A DNA stretch of 8,962 bases from Nitrospirota bacterium (GCA_023248505.1 JAHFEM010000042.1:1-8962); one strand, 5' to 3'; shown: positions 1-7,312, numbered from the stretch's first letter. Made by a program: numbers and translations. The notes: generated by a model not told the origin, from the letters alone.

Positions 1-526
1 TCTGGAGCTTACGATCGGGCGCCAGCGGGAGGACCACCTTTCCCTGTTGAATCGCCGGAAGCATCCAAGGGGCGGTAAAGTTCTCCATGAAGAAGACCGG
101 CCGGAGGATCGTCGCAGGAATGCCGGCCCTTTTGAGATGCTGCTCAACCCGCCACTTCGTCTCGAAGTGGGGAATCCCGGTGTTCTTGTTCGCGCTGCCG
201 ACGGAGCTGAAGACGAGATGCGCGACCCCGGCCTCTTGGGCGGCATCGATCATGTCGATCCCCTGGCGAACTTCCGCCTCCAACCCCGCTTCGAAAGGGG
301 TCGTGACGAGGAAGACTTTTTTCACGCCTCGAAGCGCCGGCTTCAGAGAATCCTTGTCGGTCAGATCTCCGACCGCCACCTCGGCGCCCCGCTTTTTCAG
401 CGCCTCGGCTTTCGCCGGATGCCGCGTCAGCGCGCGGACTTTTTTCCCCTCCTCCAGCAGATATCGCGCCACGACCCCTCCCTGCTGTCCCGTTGCGCCT
501 GTGATAAGAATCGTCTCTTCTGTCAT
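1..526 (-). CDS. NmrA-like family NAD(P)-binding protein (atypical short-chain dehydrogenase), C-terminus cut by window edge
   Basis: Reading leftward from the ATG at 526 gives 175 residues with no stop before the window edge, so the gene is partial; family members are usually about 280-300 aa. The N-terminus is a Rossmann fold: a hydrophobic beta strand (ILIT, 6-9) leads into the dinucleotide loop GATGQQGG (Gly10, Gly13, Gly16). Arg35 follows the second strand, which favours NADP(H), and VGDLTD (52-57) is the usual adenine-side segment. FETKWRVEQHL (121-131) and ILRPVFFMENF (140-150) are typical of NmrA/NMRAL1/QorB-like proteins. These are redox sensors or quinone/NADPH-dependent reductases, so the enzyme activity cannot be fixed from sequence alone. 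The start is supported by a GGGAGG Shine-Dalgarno just upstream. It lies 53 nt after the HtrA-type protease gene, on the same strand, and is probably the last visible gene of the marR unit. No signal peptide is present, so it should be cytoplasmic. Confidence 0.9.
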   Translation of the reverse strand, partial: MTEETILITGATGQQGGVVARYLLEEGKKVRALTRHPAKAEALKKRGAEVAVGDLTDKDSLKPALRGVKKVFLVTTPFEAGLEAEVRQGIDMIDAAQEAGVAHLVFSSVGSANKNTGIPHFETKWRVEQHLKRAGIPATILRPVFFMENFTAPWMLPAIQQGKVVLPLAPDRKLQ

Positions 527-579
527 GGTGGCCTCCCTCGCAAATCATTCATGCTTGGATACGGAATGAATAAACCGAC

Positions 580-1647
580 TCAAAGCCCCTCCGCCGGAAG
601 CACTTCCAGCCTCTGCTGCTCGATCCCCCGGAGGATGGTCAACGTCGCCGGGCCGCCGATCGGCCACTCGGCGAGAAACCGATGGAGGTCGTCGACGCTC
701 AGGACGATCCGCTCGTTGATGGAGAGGATCAAATCCCCCTCTCGAAGACCGGCCCGCGCCCCCGGCCCTTCCGGCTCCACGGAGATCACCTCCACGGCAT
801 GCGACTGATTCAGATGGAGGGCCCGCGTCAATCGGCGGTCGAGCGGCCGCTGCTGGCCGCCGATCGCCAGGATGCCCCGGCGGACGCGGCCGTGCGTGAG
901 CAGTTGCGGGATGACCCACTTCGCGGTGTCGATCGGCACGGAGAAACTGATTCCCTGCGCCATCCGGATGATCGCCGTGTTGATGCCGATGACGCGGCCG
1001 CGCGAGTCGACCAGCGGCCCGCCGGAATTTCCCGGGTTGAGCGGGACGTCGGTCTGGACGATCTCTTCGATCAGACGCCCTCCCACGCCGCGGAGCGATC
1101 TCCCCAACGCGCTGACGACCCCGGTCGAGACGGTCGATTGGAACCCAAGCGGGTTTCCGATGGCGATGACGAGTTGGCCGACCCTTAGCGAACGGGAGTC
1201 TCCGAAGGAGGCATAGGGGAGGCCGAAGTCGTCGATCCGAATCACCGCGAGATCGGTCGAGGGATCTTCGCCGATGAGGGTCGCCCCAAACCGGCGGCCG
1301 TCGGTCATCATCACCTCCAGCCGGCCCGCCTTGTGAACCACGTGACTGTTGGTCAAGATATAACCGTCCGGCGTGAAGATCACCCCGGAGCCTGCCCCGG
1401 TCAGCTCCGGCTGCCGGCTGCGCGCCGATCCGCCAACGTTCACGCTCACCACGGCGGGCCCGACCGTATCGACGACGTTGATCACCGCCCGTGAATAGGC
1501 ATCGAGGAGCTCCAGATCGGACGTCTCCACCGAATCGGGGGCCGGGTTCTCGGCGCCAACAGCATGCAGACCTTTTCCTTCCTTCGCTCTCACATTTCCA
1601 TCCTGTGTCTCTGGATCAGTGATGACAATTTTTTCTATCTCAATCAT
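580..1647 (-). CDS. HtrA/Deg-type trypsin-like serine protease with one PDZ domain (S1C family), no signal peptide
   Basis: The protein has 355 residues. The start is the ATG at 1647, because AAGGAGGA ends 4 nt before it; an in-frame GTG at 1662 would place that Shine-Dalgarno inside the gene. The trypsin-like domain spans about 55-250. Its catalytic triad is intact: His102 in TNSHVV, Asp132 in STDLAVIRI and Ser208 in NPGNSGGPL. A single PDZ domain follows (about 255-350; core motif ARAGLREGDLILSIN at 297-311). S1C proteases degrade or chaperone misfolded proteins. Most are periplasmic, but here the first 55 residues are polar and acidic, with neither a signal peptide nor a membrane anchor. 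The protein is therefore predicted to be cytoplasmic, as in a known but little-studied branch of S1C proteases. The gene lies 51 nt after the pirin gene and 53 nt before the NmrA-like gene on the same strand, which suggests a shared stress operon. Confidence 0.93.
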   Translation of the reverse strand: MIEIEKIVITDPETQDGNVRAKEGKGLHAVGAENPAPDSVETSDLELLDAYSRAVINVVDTVGPAVVSVNVGGSARSRQPELTGAGSGVIFTPDGYILTNSHVVHKAGRLEVMMTDGRRFGATLIGEDPSTDLAVIRIDDFGLPYASFGDSRSLRVGQLVIAIGNPLGFQSTVSTGVVSALGRSLRGVGGRLIEEIVQTDVPLNPGNSGGPLVDSRGRVIGINTAIIRMAQGISFSVPIDTAKWVIPQLLTHGRVRRGILAIGGQQRPLDRRLTRALHLNQSHAVEVISVEPEGPGARAGLREGDLILSINERIVLSVDDLHRFLAEWPIGGPATLTILRGIEQQRLEVLPAEGL

Positions 1648-1652
1648 CTTAT

Positions 1653-1671
1653 CCTCCTTCACATGAAGGGG
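1653..1671 (-). promoter_or_regulatory. Possible Shine-Dalgarno-masking hairpin in the leader of the HtrA-type protease gene
   Basis: In the transcript, CCCCUUC (1671-1665) can pair with GAAGG-A-GG (1660-1653) around an AUGU loop, giving seven base pairs with one bulged A. The 3' arm contains the AAGGAGG Shine-Dalgarno, and the AUG follows 5 nt after the stem. This is a direct reading of base complementarity. A role as an RNA thermometer or other translational switch is inference, and the stem is short. Confidence 0.35.
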
Positions 1672-1698
1672 TCAATGAAGCCATTCCGTTACAAAAAA

Positions 1699-2430
1699 TT
1701 ACGGCGCGTTTTGCGGGTTCATCTCCCAAATCAGGATCTCCGCACCGGAGGCCGGATCGGCCGTAAGGGTGGGTGTCCCCGCCGCGGTCAGCCGGACCGC
1801 ATCCCCCTTCTCAAGCCGCCCCGCCCCTTCCAAGATCACCGCACCCTTTGGGACAAAGAGATGAAGAGAGGGAGCGTCTGGAATGCGGACCGACGCTCCC
1901 GGTTTGAGCCGCCCTCCCCAGAGAACCGCTCCCTTTTGACGAATCTGGATTGCCGCCTGATGTCCCCGTCCCGATGCGATGGGGACCAGGCCGCCCCGGT
2001 CGAGCTCCCGATTGATATCGAGCTGCTCGTAAGAGGGGTCGATCGCCTCGGTGTCGGGAACGACCCACATCTGGACGAAGTGGACTTCCCGATCGCCGCT
2101 CGGGTTCATCTCCGAATGCCAGATCCCCCGTCCCGCACTCATCCGCTGCGCCAGTCCCGGATAGATCACTCCGGCGTTTCCCAAGGTATCTTTGTGCTCC
2201 AATTCTCCATCGAGCACCCAGGTGACGATCTCCATGTCTTGATGCGGATGGGTCCGAAACCCGGCGCCGGGACGGACGATGTCGTCGTTGCTCACCAGGA
2301 GCAGTCCGTGGTGGGTGTTCTTCGGATCGTAATGATTGCCGAAGCTGAAGCTGTGGCGCGAGTCGAGCCAGGGGATTTCGGTATGAAACCGCTCTTTGCC
2401 GCGCCGAATATCAATCGATGATCGAATCAT
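1699..2430 (-). CDS. Pirin family protein (YhhW-like bicupin)
   Basis: The protein has 243 residues, close to the roughly 230-290 aa usual for bacterial pirins. The ATG at 2430 is chosen because AAAGGAGGA lies 6-8 nt upstream; a longer reading from 2469 would put that site inside the gene. The N-terminal cupin carries the pirin signature: GFRTHPHQDMEIVTWVLDGE (57-76), then LEHKDTLGN and GRGIWHSEMNP (100-110). His61, His63, His105 and Glu107 are the expected metal ligands (Fe in characterised pirins). The C-terminal half is the degenerate second cupin, ending in EILIWEMNP. E. coli YhhW and human pirin show quercetin 2,3-dioxygenase activity, and other pirins act as redox-linked co-regulators; the true substrate here is unknown. 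The start codon overlaps the marR stop as ATGA, so translation is probably coupled. Pairing of a MarR regulator with a pirin is a recurring bacterial arrangement linked to electrophile or oxidative stress. Cytoplasmic, with no signal peptide. Confidence 0.93.
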   Translation of the reverse strand: MIRSSIDIRRGKERFHTEIPWLDSRHSFSFGNHYDPKNTHHGLLLVSNDDIVRPGAGFRTHPHQDMEIVTWVLDGELEHKDTLGNAGVIYPGLAQRMSAGRGIWHSEMNPSGDREVHFVQMWVVPDTEAIDPSYEQLDINRELDRGGLVPIASGRGHQAAIQIRQKGAVLWGGRLKPGASVRIPDAPSLHLFVPKGAVILEGAGRLEKGDAVRLTAAGTPTLTADPASGAEILIWEMNPQNAP

Positions 2431-2936
2431 TTTCTTCCTCCTTTGGAAGGGGTTATTTCTTTCTTGCACCCCCCTTCCGCTTGAATCTCTCCCTCCGATC
2501 CCTTCCCGAGTTTTTTGCAGAGCCGGCCAAGCTCCTTTTGTTCGGCCTCGGTCAAGATCCGCATTTCTCGAAGCAAGGCATCGAGATGTTTCGGAAAGAT
2601 CTTCTGTATGAGTTGACGTCCCTCCTTGGTCAGGTGGAGGGTGATAAATCGGCGATCTTCGCCCCGCTCCCGCCGGACGAGTCCCCGACGCTCCAGGTTA
2701 TCGACGACCATGGTGATGTTGCCGCCGGTTCGGAGGAGTTTCCTCCCCAGCTCGCTCTGGCAGAGCGGCCCGAGATGAAGCAACACCTCCAGGGCGCCGA
2801 ACTGGCCCAGGGTGAGTCCGGCTGAAGAGAGCAGGGGACTCAAGCGGGACGTCAGCGAATCGGAGGCCCGCATCAGCTTGATAAAGGCATCCAGGACGTT
2901 GACCTCCTCCCGTGTCCCCCGATAACGTGTTCCCAT
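2427..2936 (-). CDS. MarR-family winged-helix transcriptional regulator
   Basis: The protein has 169 residues, slightly longer than the usual 140-160 because of a charged tail. Helical dimerisation regions flank a winged helix-turn-helix at about 50-110. In it, GLTLGQFGALEVLLHLGPL (40-58) begins the domain, CQSELGRKLLRTGGNITMVV contains the recognition helix, and LERRGLVRRERGEDRRFITL contains the wing with the conserved DRR. MarR proteins are dimeric repressors that are commonly released by phenolics, quinones or thiol oxidation. One cysteine lies at the start of the DNA-binding helices (QSELGR preceded by Cys59) and could be redox-reactive, but this is speculative. The ATG at 2936 has only a weak Shine-Dalgarno (GGGACGG), yet the opening MGTRYRGTREEV resembles the start of related MarR proteins as I recall them. 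A strong promoter and an inverted repeat lie upstream, so negative autoregulation of the marR-pirin unit is likely. The final codons contain the pirin Shine-Dalgarno. Confidence 0.93.
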   Translation of the reverse strand: MGTRYRGTREEVNVLDAFIKLMRASDSLTSRLSPLLSSAGLTLGQFGALEVLLHLGPLCQSELGRKLLRTGGNITMVVDNLERRGLVRRERGEDRRFITLHLTKEGRQLIQKIFPKHLDALLREMRILTEAEQKELGRLCKKLGKGSEGEIQAEGGCKKEITPSKGGRK

Positions 2937-2963
2937 GACCGTCCCATAAGCGCTTTGAGACTA

Positions 2964-2985
2964 AATAATTTAACATTAAAGTATT
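2964..2985 (-). promoter_or_regulatory. Candidate MarR operator (AT-rich inverted repeat over the predicted transcription start)
   Basis: On the plus strand, AATAATTTAA (2964-2973) and TTAAAGTATT (2976-2985) are inverted repeats matching at 9 of 10 positions around a 2-nt centre. The length, AT-richness and symmetry fit MarR-family operators. The site begins 5 nt after the predicted -10 box and spans the expected start of marR transcription, a position that would block initiation. Binding by the adjacent MarR protein is inferred. Confidence 0.6.
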
Positions 2986-2989
2986 ATTC

Positions 2990-3018
2990 AATATAAATCG
3001 CCCCGATCCGGTTGTCAA
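2990..3018 (-). promoter_or_regulatory. Predicted sigma70 promoter of the marR-pirin-protease-NmrA unit
   Basis: Read on the minus strand, a perfect -35 hexamer TTGACA (3018-3013) is followed by a 17-nt spacer and a TATATT -10 hexamer (2995-2990; 5 of 6 to consensus). Transcription should start near 2983, giving a leader of roughly 45-50 nt before the marR ATG at 2936. GCCCC/GGGGC short inverted repeats (3000-3004 and 3019-3023) flank the -35 box and may be incidental. Confidence 0.75.
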
Positions 3019-3157
3019 GGGGCTCCGGCTTTTCGGAATGCGGCGTTGGAAATAATGAGGGATGGGGAATGAAGAGAAAAATCGAAAGAAGAGCCATTGC
3101 GAGGATCGGCCCTACGGCACCAAAATCGGGCACACAGGTGACGCCGCCGCTCTCCAT

Positions 3158-5242
3158 CTAATCCGGAGTGGACGGCCTTCTGGTCAGACTATAACTTAAT
3201 CTAATTTCGGAAAAAAGCTGTTCGGCGTGTCTTACATCGTCTGAGGTGAAGGACCTCCCACCAAACCGTGCCTCATAATAAAGCTCCGTTAAAATTCTCA
3301 CGGCGTCGATGGATCGTCCTTCCTTCTGAATCATCTCCGCAAACTCCAGCGGCGTTTGATCCGCTCGCTTTTTGAATCCTCTTCCGGCCAAGAGGCGAAG
3401 CATCCGTTCATAAATCATCGTCGCGCCCCGCTTCGATGATTTCCCTCGAAGGCCGATTCCCCCTCCTCTCCACCCGTTTCGATAAAGAACGAACAGTGCC
3501 AGAATCACGATCCCTCCCAGTAAGAGGGCGCCGGCCGGAATTCTCTCGATCGATTGTTTGAAGCGGGCGAACCAATCACCGATCCCTTCCGAAAAGTGAC
3601 CCACCTGCCTCCCTGTCCCTTCCAAAAGCGCAAACTGATCGCGGAGAGAATACCGGACGATATACCGCTCCCACTTCATCTGCATCCAATCGACATACGC
3701 CGCCATCGCCGTCCAGGGGCTCTCGGCCGGTTGGCCGACCGACGGTGTCGGATCGAAAGCGAGCCAGCGTCCCCCCGGAAAATAAACCTCCACCCAGGCG
3801 TGGGCGTCGCTCTGACGGATCAGATAATACTTTCCGAATTCATTCCACTCCCCCGGCAGAAAACCGGTCACCAATCGGGAAGCGATCCCGATGCTGCGAA
3901 GCATCATCACCATCGCCGAGGCGTAGTATTCGCAGTAGCCCTTCTTTTGAAAAAAGAGAAAGTCCTCCAGCGGGGGGCGATCCGAAGGGGCCACCTCCAG
4001 CGTGTAGGTATACTCCGTCCGAAGATGACGCTCGATCGCCTGCGCCTTCTCGAAAACCGTCGGGAAGGGATCGGCAATTTCATGCGCGAGGGCAACGATA
4101 CGCGGAGAGACTTCCGACAAGAGGTAATGCGCCCGAATATCGGAAGGGTAGTCGATCCGCGCGGCCTCCCGATCGGGCGCGAAAAGCAGCTCCGGGACCG
4201 CCGTGATCTCATACTCGATTCGCTGGAGCGGGACGGAAGGAAGGTAGAGGGTCCCCGACTGATCCTGCAGGAGAGAAGCGAAACTCCCTCGAACGGCGGC
4301 AGGCGATCCCGTGGTGAAAAGGACGGAAGTCTCTAAAGGCTCCAGGAGGATCGTCTTTCGATAGGCATTCGCGGCGGGACGCCCCGGACGGATTTCGAAC
4401 GTGCGATCGAAGTCCTTCTTGAGAGAGACCCGATGTGAAAGCGTATTCTTCCAAGCTTTTCCGTCATAGGCATCGAACGACATCCCCCGCAGATACGGCG
4501 GCGCGCTCTTCCGCCCCTCGGAAGGGAGGACCCGCATCACCAGGGAAATATCCCGTTTCACCGGACCCATCGATCCGAAGTCGACCTTCTCGGAAAATCC
4601 CGAGATGCGCTGGGGGGAGGCCTGCTTCCCCTGGAAGAGCCCGACCCCGATCCGAGGGATGAGAAGGAAAATCAGCAACGTCGGCAGAAGCGCTCCGATG
4701 GAGAGGAGATGGATCGACATCATCAGATGAAAGGGAACCACCGCTCGAAAAGATCGCGGCGGAGCCGCCGGAACGCGCGATTCCTCCCCCCGCTTCAGAT
4801 GTTGAACGACCAGCCCCCAGATCAGCAGCGCGGAAGAGAGGATAAAAGAGAGGGCATATCCGAACCCGCTCCCCGGACCGGCGGCGGCGAGAAGCTGTAA
4901 AAAACAGATCAGGTAGAGCTGGAGGTGCTCCTTCGATTTTTCGAGGTGGAAGAGACGGTAGGTCGTGAGATAGATCAAAAAGTGCATGCAGGCCGCAAGG
5001 AGCGCCCCGGAGAACCAAAGATCGACGAGGAAGAGGAGACAAAACAAAACCGAAGCCCCGCGCCAGAAAAGGGGCGAGCGCCTGACGGGACGCCCGGTCA
5101 GGGCAAAGTAGAGCGATGTGATGATTGCGCCGAGCCCCGCCGCGCTCCAAGCCGATGCAAATTGGTCGTTGGCGATCAGCGCCGAGAAGCAGGCGAGCGC
5201 CGTGAGATGGCTCAGCAGCCGGGCCCCCTTATCGAACGACAT
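3158..5242 (-). CDS. TgpA-type membrane transglutaminase-like protein (DUF3488, transglutaminase core, DUF4129)
   Basis: The protein has 694 residues, close to the 668 of Pseudomonas aeruginosa TgpA. The ATG at 5242 is preferred because GGGGAGGAG lies upstream at good spacing; an in-frame ATG at 5281 would add 13 unlikely residues. The N-terminal part (about 9-199) is a DUF3488-type bundle with several membrane segments, ending in LLIFLLIPRIG. A large soluble region follows, with the transglutaminase/papain-like core: Cys437 in KKGYCEYYASAM, His481 in DAHAWVEVYF and Asp497 in LAFDPTPS form the triad. A further membrane helix (about 570-587) precedes a cytoplasmic DUF4129-like tail (about 608-680, TPLEFAEMI). 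The catalytic domain should face the periplasm or cell exterior. TgpA is essential in Pseudomonas, but its substrate is unsettled. The gene overlaps the DUF58 gene by 14 bp, indicating translational coupling in the moxR operon. I see no clear intrinsic terminator after the stop. Confidence 0.93.
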   Translation of the reverse strand: MSFDKGARLLSHLTALACFSALIANDQFASAWSAAGLGAIITSLYFALTGRPVRRSPLFWRGASVLFCLLFLVDLWFSGALLAACMHFLIYLTTYRLFHLEKSKEHLQLYLICFLQLLAAAGPGSGFGYALSFILSSALLIWGLVVQHLKRGEESRVPAAPPRSFRAVVPFHLMMSIHLLSIGALLPTLLIFLLIPRIGVGLFQGKQASPQRISGFSEKVDFGSMGPVKRDISLVMRVLPSEGRKSAPPYLRGMSFDAYDGKAWKNTLSHRVSLKKDFDRTFEIRPGRPAANAYRKTILLEPLETSVLFTTGSPAAVRGSFASLLQDQSGTLYLPSVPLQRIEYEITAVPELLFAPDREAARIDYPSDIRAHYLLSEVSPRIVALAHEIADPFPTVFEKAQAIERHLRTEYTYTLEVAPSDRPPLEDFLFFQKKGYCEYYASAMVMMLRSIGIASRLVTGFLPGEWNEFGKYYLIRQSDAHAWVEVYFPGGRWLAFDPTPSVGQPAESPWTAMAAYVDWMQMKWERYIVRYSLRDQFALLEGTGRQVGHFSEGIGDWFARFKQSIERIPAGALLLGGIVILALFVLYRNGWRGGGIGLRGKSSKRGATMIYERMLRLLAGRGFKKRADQTPLEFAEMIQKEGRSIDAVRILTELYYEARFGGRSFTSDDVRHAEQLFSEIRLSYSLTRRPSTPD

Positions 5243-6350
5243 CGACCCGCTCCTCCCCGGAATCGATCCCGATGACCGCATCGCAAGGAACCGCCGTCCC
5301 CCTCCGGGTCTCTTCCCACCGGACCCAGACCACGGCCCTCCCGTTCGGGTCCGCGGCCGGGAGCGGAATCTGCGCCGCCGGCGAAACCGGCTCGATCAAC
5401 GCGAGGAACCTGAGGATGCGATCAAGATGGGCCGGCCCTTCTCCCGGCCCGACCTCCTGATCGGCCGTTTGAATCGACACCTTCATTCCCTCCTGGATCA
5501 TCGCCGAGGCGAGAGAGGCCGCCGTCTCGACCCCCCGCTCGAAGCGCCCCTCCCACCCGCCGATCCCCCCGGCGGGGGCGAGATTGTTCAAGACCAAGAG
5601 GACCCCGCCTCCCCCTTCTTCGCGCTCCCGCTCTTTGATAATCCATCGTCCCTGCCGGGCCGAGAGCTTCCAGTGGATCAGACGGCAATCATCCCCTCGC
5701 CGATACGCTCGGAAGTGATGAAACGCCGCCCCCTGTCCGTTCTGGAATGAGGCGGACCGGGCCGCCCCGGAGGAAGCGGGGCGGATCGGCCACGGCACCG
5801 GGTGACGCTTTGGATAGACCCAGAGCTCCATCGGCTCCCGTCTCGCCGCCGTCTTGACGAAAAAACCGAAGGGGAACGTGGTCGACAGGGTCACCCCTTC
5901 CAACCGATAACATCCGCGCCGCGAAAAGGTCATCCGCAACGGACTCCCTTCGGCCGATTGGGGACCGATGCAGATGAAGCGGGCCTCCTCCGACGCGAGA
6001 AGGCGCTCCGGCTTCTCGGAAGGCGCCGGCGCCGCGTCGACACGGAGCGAGAAAGAAGGAAGGCGTTTTTTTTCGTTTCGGAGCCGCACGAGGATCGAAA
6101 CCGGTTCGCCTGCGACGGCGGGCGGGGGAGGGTCGGCGGTGAACGTCAGCTTTCGAAGCGACTGCTCGGAGAGAAGCCCGGAAACGACAATGATGCTGAG
6201 CATCAGCGCAACAAGTAGATAGAGGAGGTTATTGCCGGTGTTCACCGCGGCCAGCCCGATCCCCAGGGTCAGCGCGATGAAATACCCCCCCTCTTGGGTG
6301 GGACGAAGGGTGCGTGGAAGGTATTTGAAGAGGGTGAGACGGGAAGCCAT
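5229..6350 (-). CDS. DUF58 domain-containing membrane-anchored protein
   Basis: The protein has 373 residues. Two hydrophobic helices (about 22-37 and 41-60) anchor the N-terminus, and a beta-rich region follows. The DUF58 signature FRAYRRGDDCRLIHWKLSARQG lies at about 213-234, followed by IIKEREREE. DUF58 proteins resemble a von Willebrand A fold, and the C-terminal half (about 245-370; VLLVLNN, ASLASAMIQEGMKVSIQT) fits this, although I see no clear metal-binding MIDAS motif. The function is unknown. Family members are almost always encoded between a MoxR ATPase and a transglutaminase, as here, and are thought to join the ATPase to membrane-bound partners. The start at 6350 lies 25 nt after the moxR stop, with GGAG 7 nt upstream. 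The 3' end overlaps the start of the transglutaminase gene. No vWA-domain partner gene is present in this cluster. Confidence 0.93.
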   Translation of the reverse strand: MASRLTLFKYLPRTLRPTQEGGYFIALTLGIGLAAVNTGNNLLYLLVALMLSIIVVSGLLSEQSLRKLTFTADPPPPAVAGEPVSILVRLRNEKKRLPSFSLRVDAAPAPSEKPERLLASEEARFICIGPQSAEGSPLRMTFSRRGCYRLEGVTLSTTFPFGFFVKTAARREPMELWVYPKRHPVPWPIRPASSGAARSASFQNGQGAAFHHFRAYRRGDDCRLIHWKLSARQGRWIIKEREREEGGGGVLLVLNNLAPAGGIGGWEGRFERGVETAASLASAMIQEGMKVSIQTADQEVGPGEGPAHLDRILRFLALIEPVSPAAQIPLPAADPNGRAVVWVRWEETRRGTAVPCDAVIGIDSGEERVDVVR

Positions 6351-6375
6351 GCATTCGCTCCGTCCGCAAGGAGAA

Positions 6376-7305
6376 TTAAAGGGGAACCGGAATCGTCCCG
6401 AGGATCTCCATCATCGCCGCATCGGCCCCCGGGAGGGCCTGTCCGGGAGAAGACCCCTTCAGGAGAATCCGGTGGCTGAAAACCAACGGCGCCAACCGTT
6501 TGATGTCGTCGGGAAGACAATAGGGACGTCCCTCGACAAAAGCGAGGGCCCGCGCCGCCCGCTGCAGAAAGAGCGCTCCCCGCGTGCTGACCCCCAGCGA
6601 GAGATCGCGAAAACCCCGCGTCGCCCGAACGATCGCAAGGAGATAATCGACCAGGCTCTCCTCCAAGGTCACCTGCTCCACCTCTTTCTGGAGGGAGACG
6701 ACTTGATCCCGCGTCAGCACCGGCTTCACGATCTCGGAGGAAACGGCGGCCTGGAGCAGAATCGCCTTCTCGTCCGGCGCCTCCGGATAGCCGAGGCGGA
6801 TCCGCATCGTGAACCGATCGAGCTGAGATTCCGGGAGAGGATAGGTTCCCTGGTGATCCGACGGGTTCTGCGTCGCCACCACCATGAACGGATCGGGAAG
6901 CGAATAGGTCTGGTTCTCCACCGTCACATGCCCGTCGTTCATCGCCTCCAGGAGGGCGCTCTGCGTCTTGGGGGTGGTCCGATTAATCTCGTCGGCCAGC
7001 AGGATATGGGTGAAGATCGGGCCGGGGCGGAATTCAAACGCATTCTTCTTCGGATCGAAGATCGGAACGCCGAGGATGTCGGTGGGGAGCAGATCGCTGG
7101 TGAACTGGATTCGCTTGAAGGCGCAGTCGATCGAACGGGCGAGGCCGGCCGCCAGCGTGGTCTTGCCGACGCCGGGAACGTCTTCGATCAAGAGATGGCC
7201 GCGGCTGAGGAGGGTCACCACCGCCATCTTGACCGCCTCCGGTTTCCCTTTGATCGCCTGTTCGATATTCTTTCGGAGGGCTTGAACCTGCTCGCGCGAT
7301 TCCAT
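6376..7305 (-). CDS. MoxR-family AAA+ ATPase
   Basis: The protein has 309 residues, the normal length for MoxR. Motifs in order: Walker A DVPGVGKTTLA (42-52), Walker B LLADEINR (102-109, with Asp105-Glu106), TPKTQSALLEAMND (111-124), sensor 1 ATQNP (144-148, Asn147), LPESQLDRF (157-165) and sensor 2 STRGAL (240-245). The C-terminal lid ends in LVFSHRILLK. MoxR ATPases act as cytoplasmic chaperones that use ATP to mature or insert partner proteins, often with metal cofactors, and are encoded next to DUF58 and transglutaminase genes, as here. The start is taken at the ATG at 7305, which aligns with family N-termini. The reading frame stays open to a TTG at 7422, but that extension (39 aa) has no family resemblance. 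No Shine-Dalgarno precedes 7305. Instead, a -10-like box ends 7 nt before it, which suggests a leaderless mRNA. Confidence 0.94.
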   Translation of the reverse strand: MESREQVQALRKNIEQAIKGKPEAVKMAVVTLLSRGHLLIEDVPGVGKTTLAAGLARSIDCAFKRIQFTSDLLPTDILGVPIFDPKKNAFEFRPGPIFTHILLADEINRTTPKTQSALLEAMNDGHVTVENQTYSLPDPFMVVATQNPSDHQGTYPLPESQLDRFTMRIRLGYPEAPDEKAILLQAAVSSEIVKPVLTRDQVVSLQKEVEQVTLEESLVDYLLAIVRATRGFRDLSLGVSTRGALFLQRAARALAFVEGRPYCLPDDIKRLAPLVFSHRILLKGSSPGQALPGADAAMMEILGTIPVPL

Positions 7306-7312
7306 GTCGAAG

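Noticed and set aside
545..577. Inverted repeat TCATTC/GAATGA between the protease and NmrA-like genes, considered as a terminator
   Set aside because: The stem is only about 6 bp and AT-rich, with no T-run after it; it is unlikely to end transcription.
47..808. Long plus-strand open frames opposite the NmrA-like and protease genes
   Set aside because: They lie antisense to genes with clear family motifs, are rich in Arg/Pro/Gly as expected for GC-rich shadow frames, and show no recognisable domain.
3019..3157. Search for an intrinsic terminator after the transglutaminase gene
   Set aside because: T-rich patches exist on the minus strand near 3070-3095, but no stable GC-rich stem precedes them.
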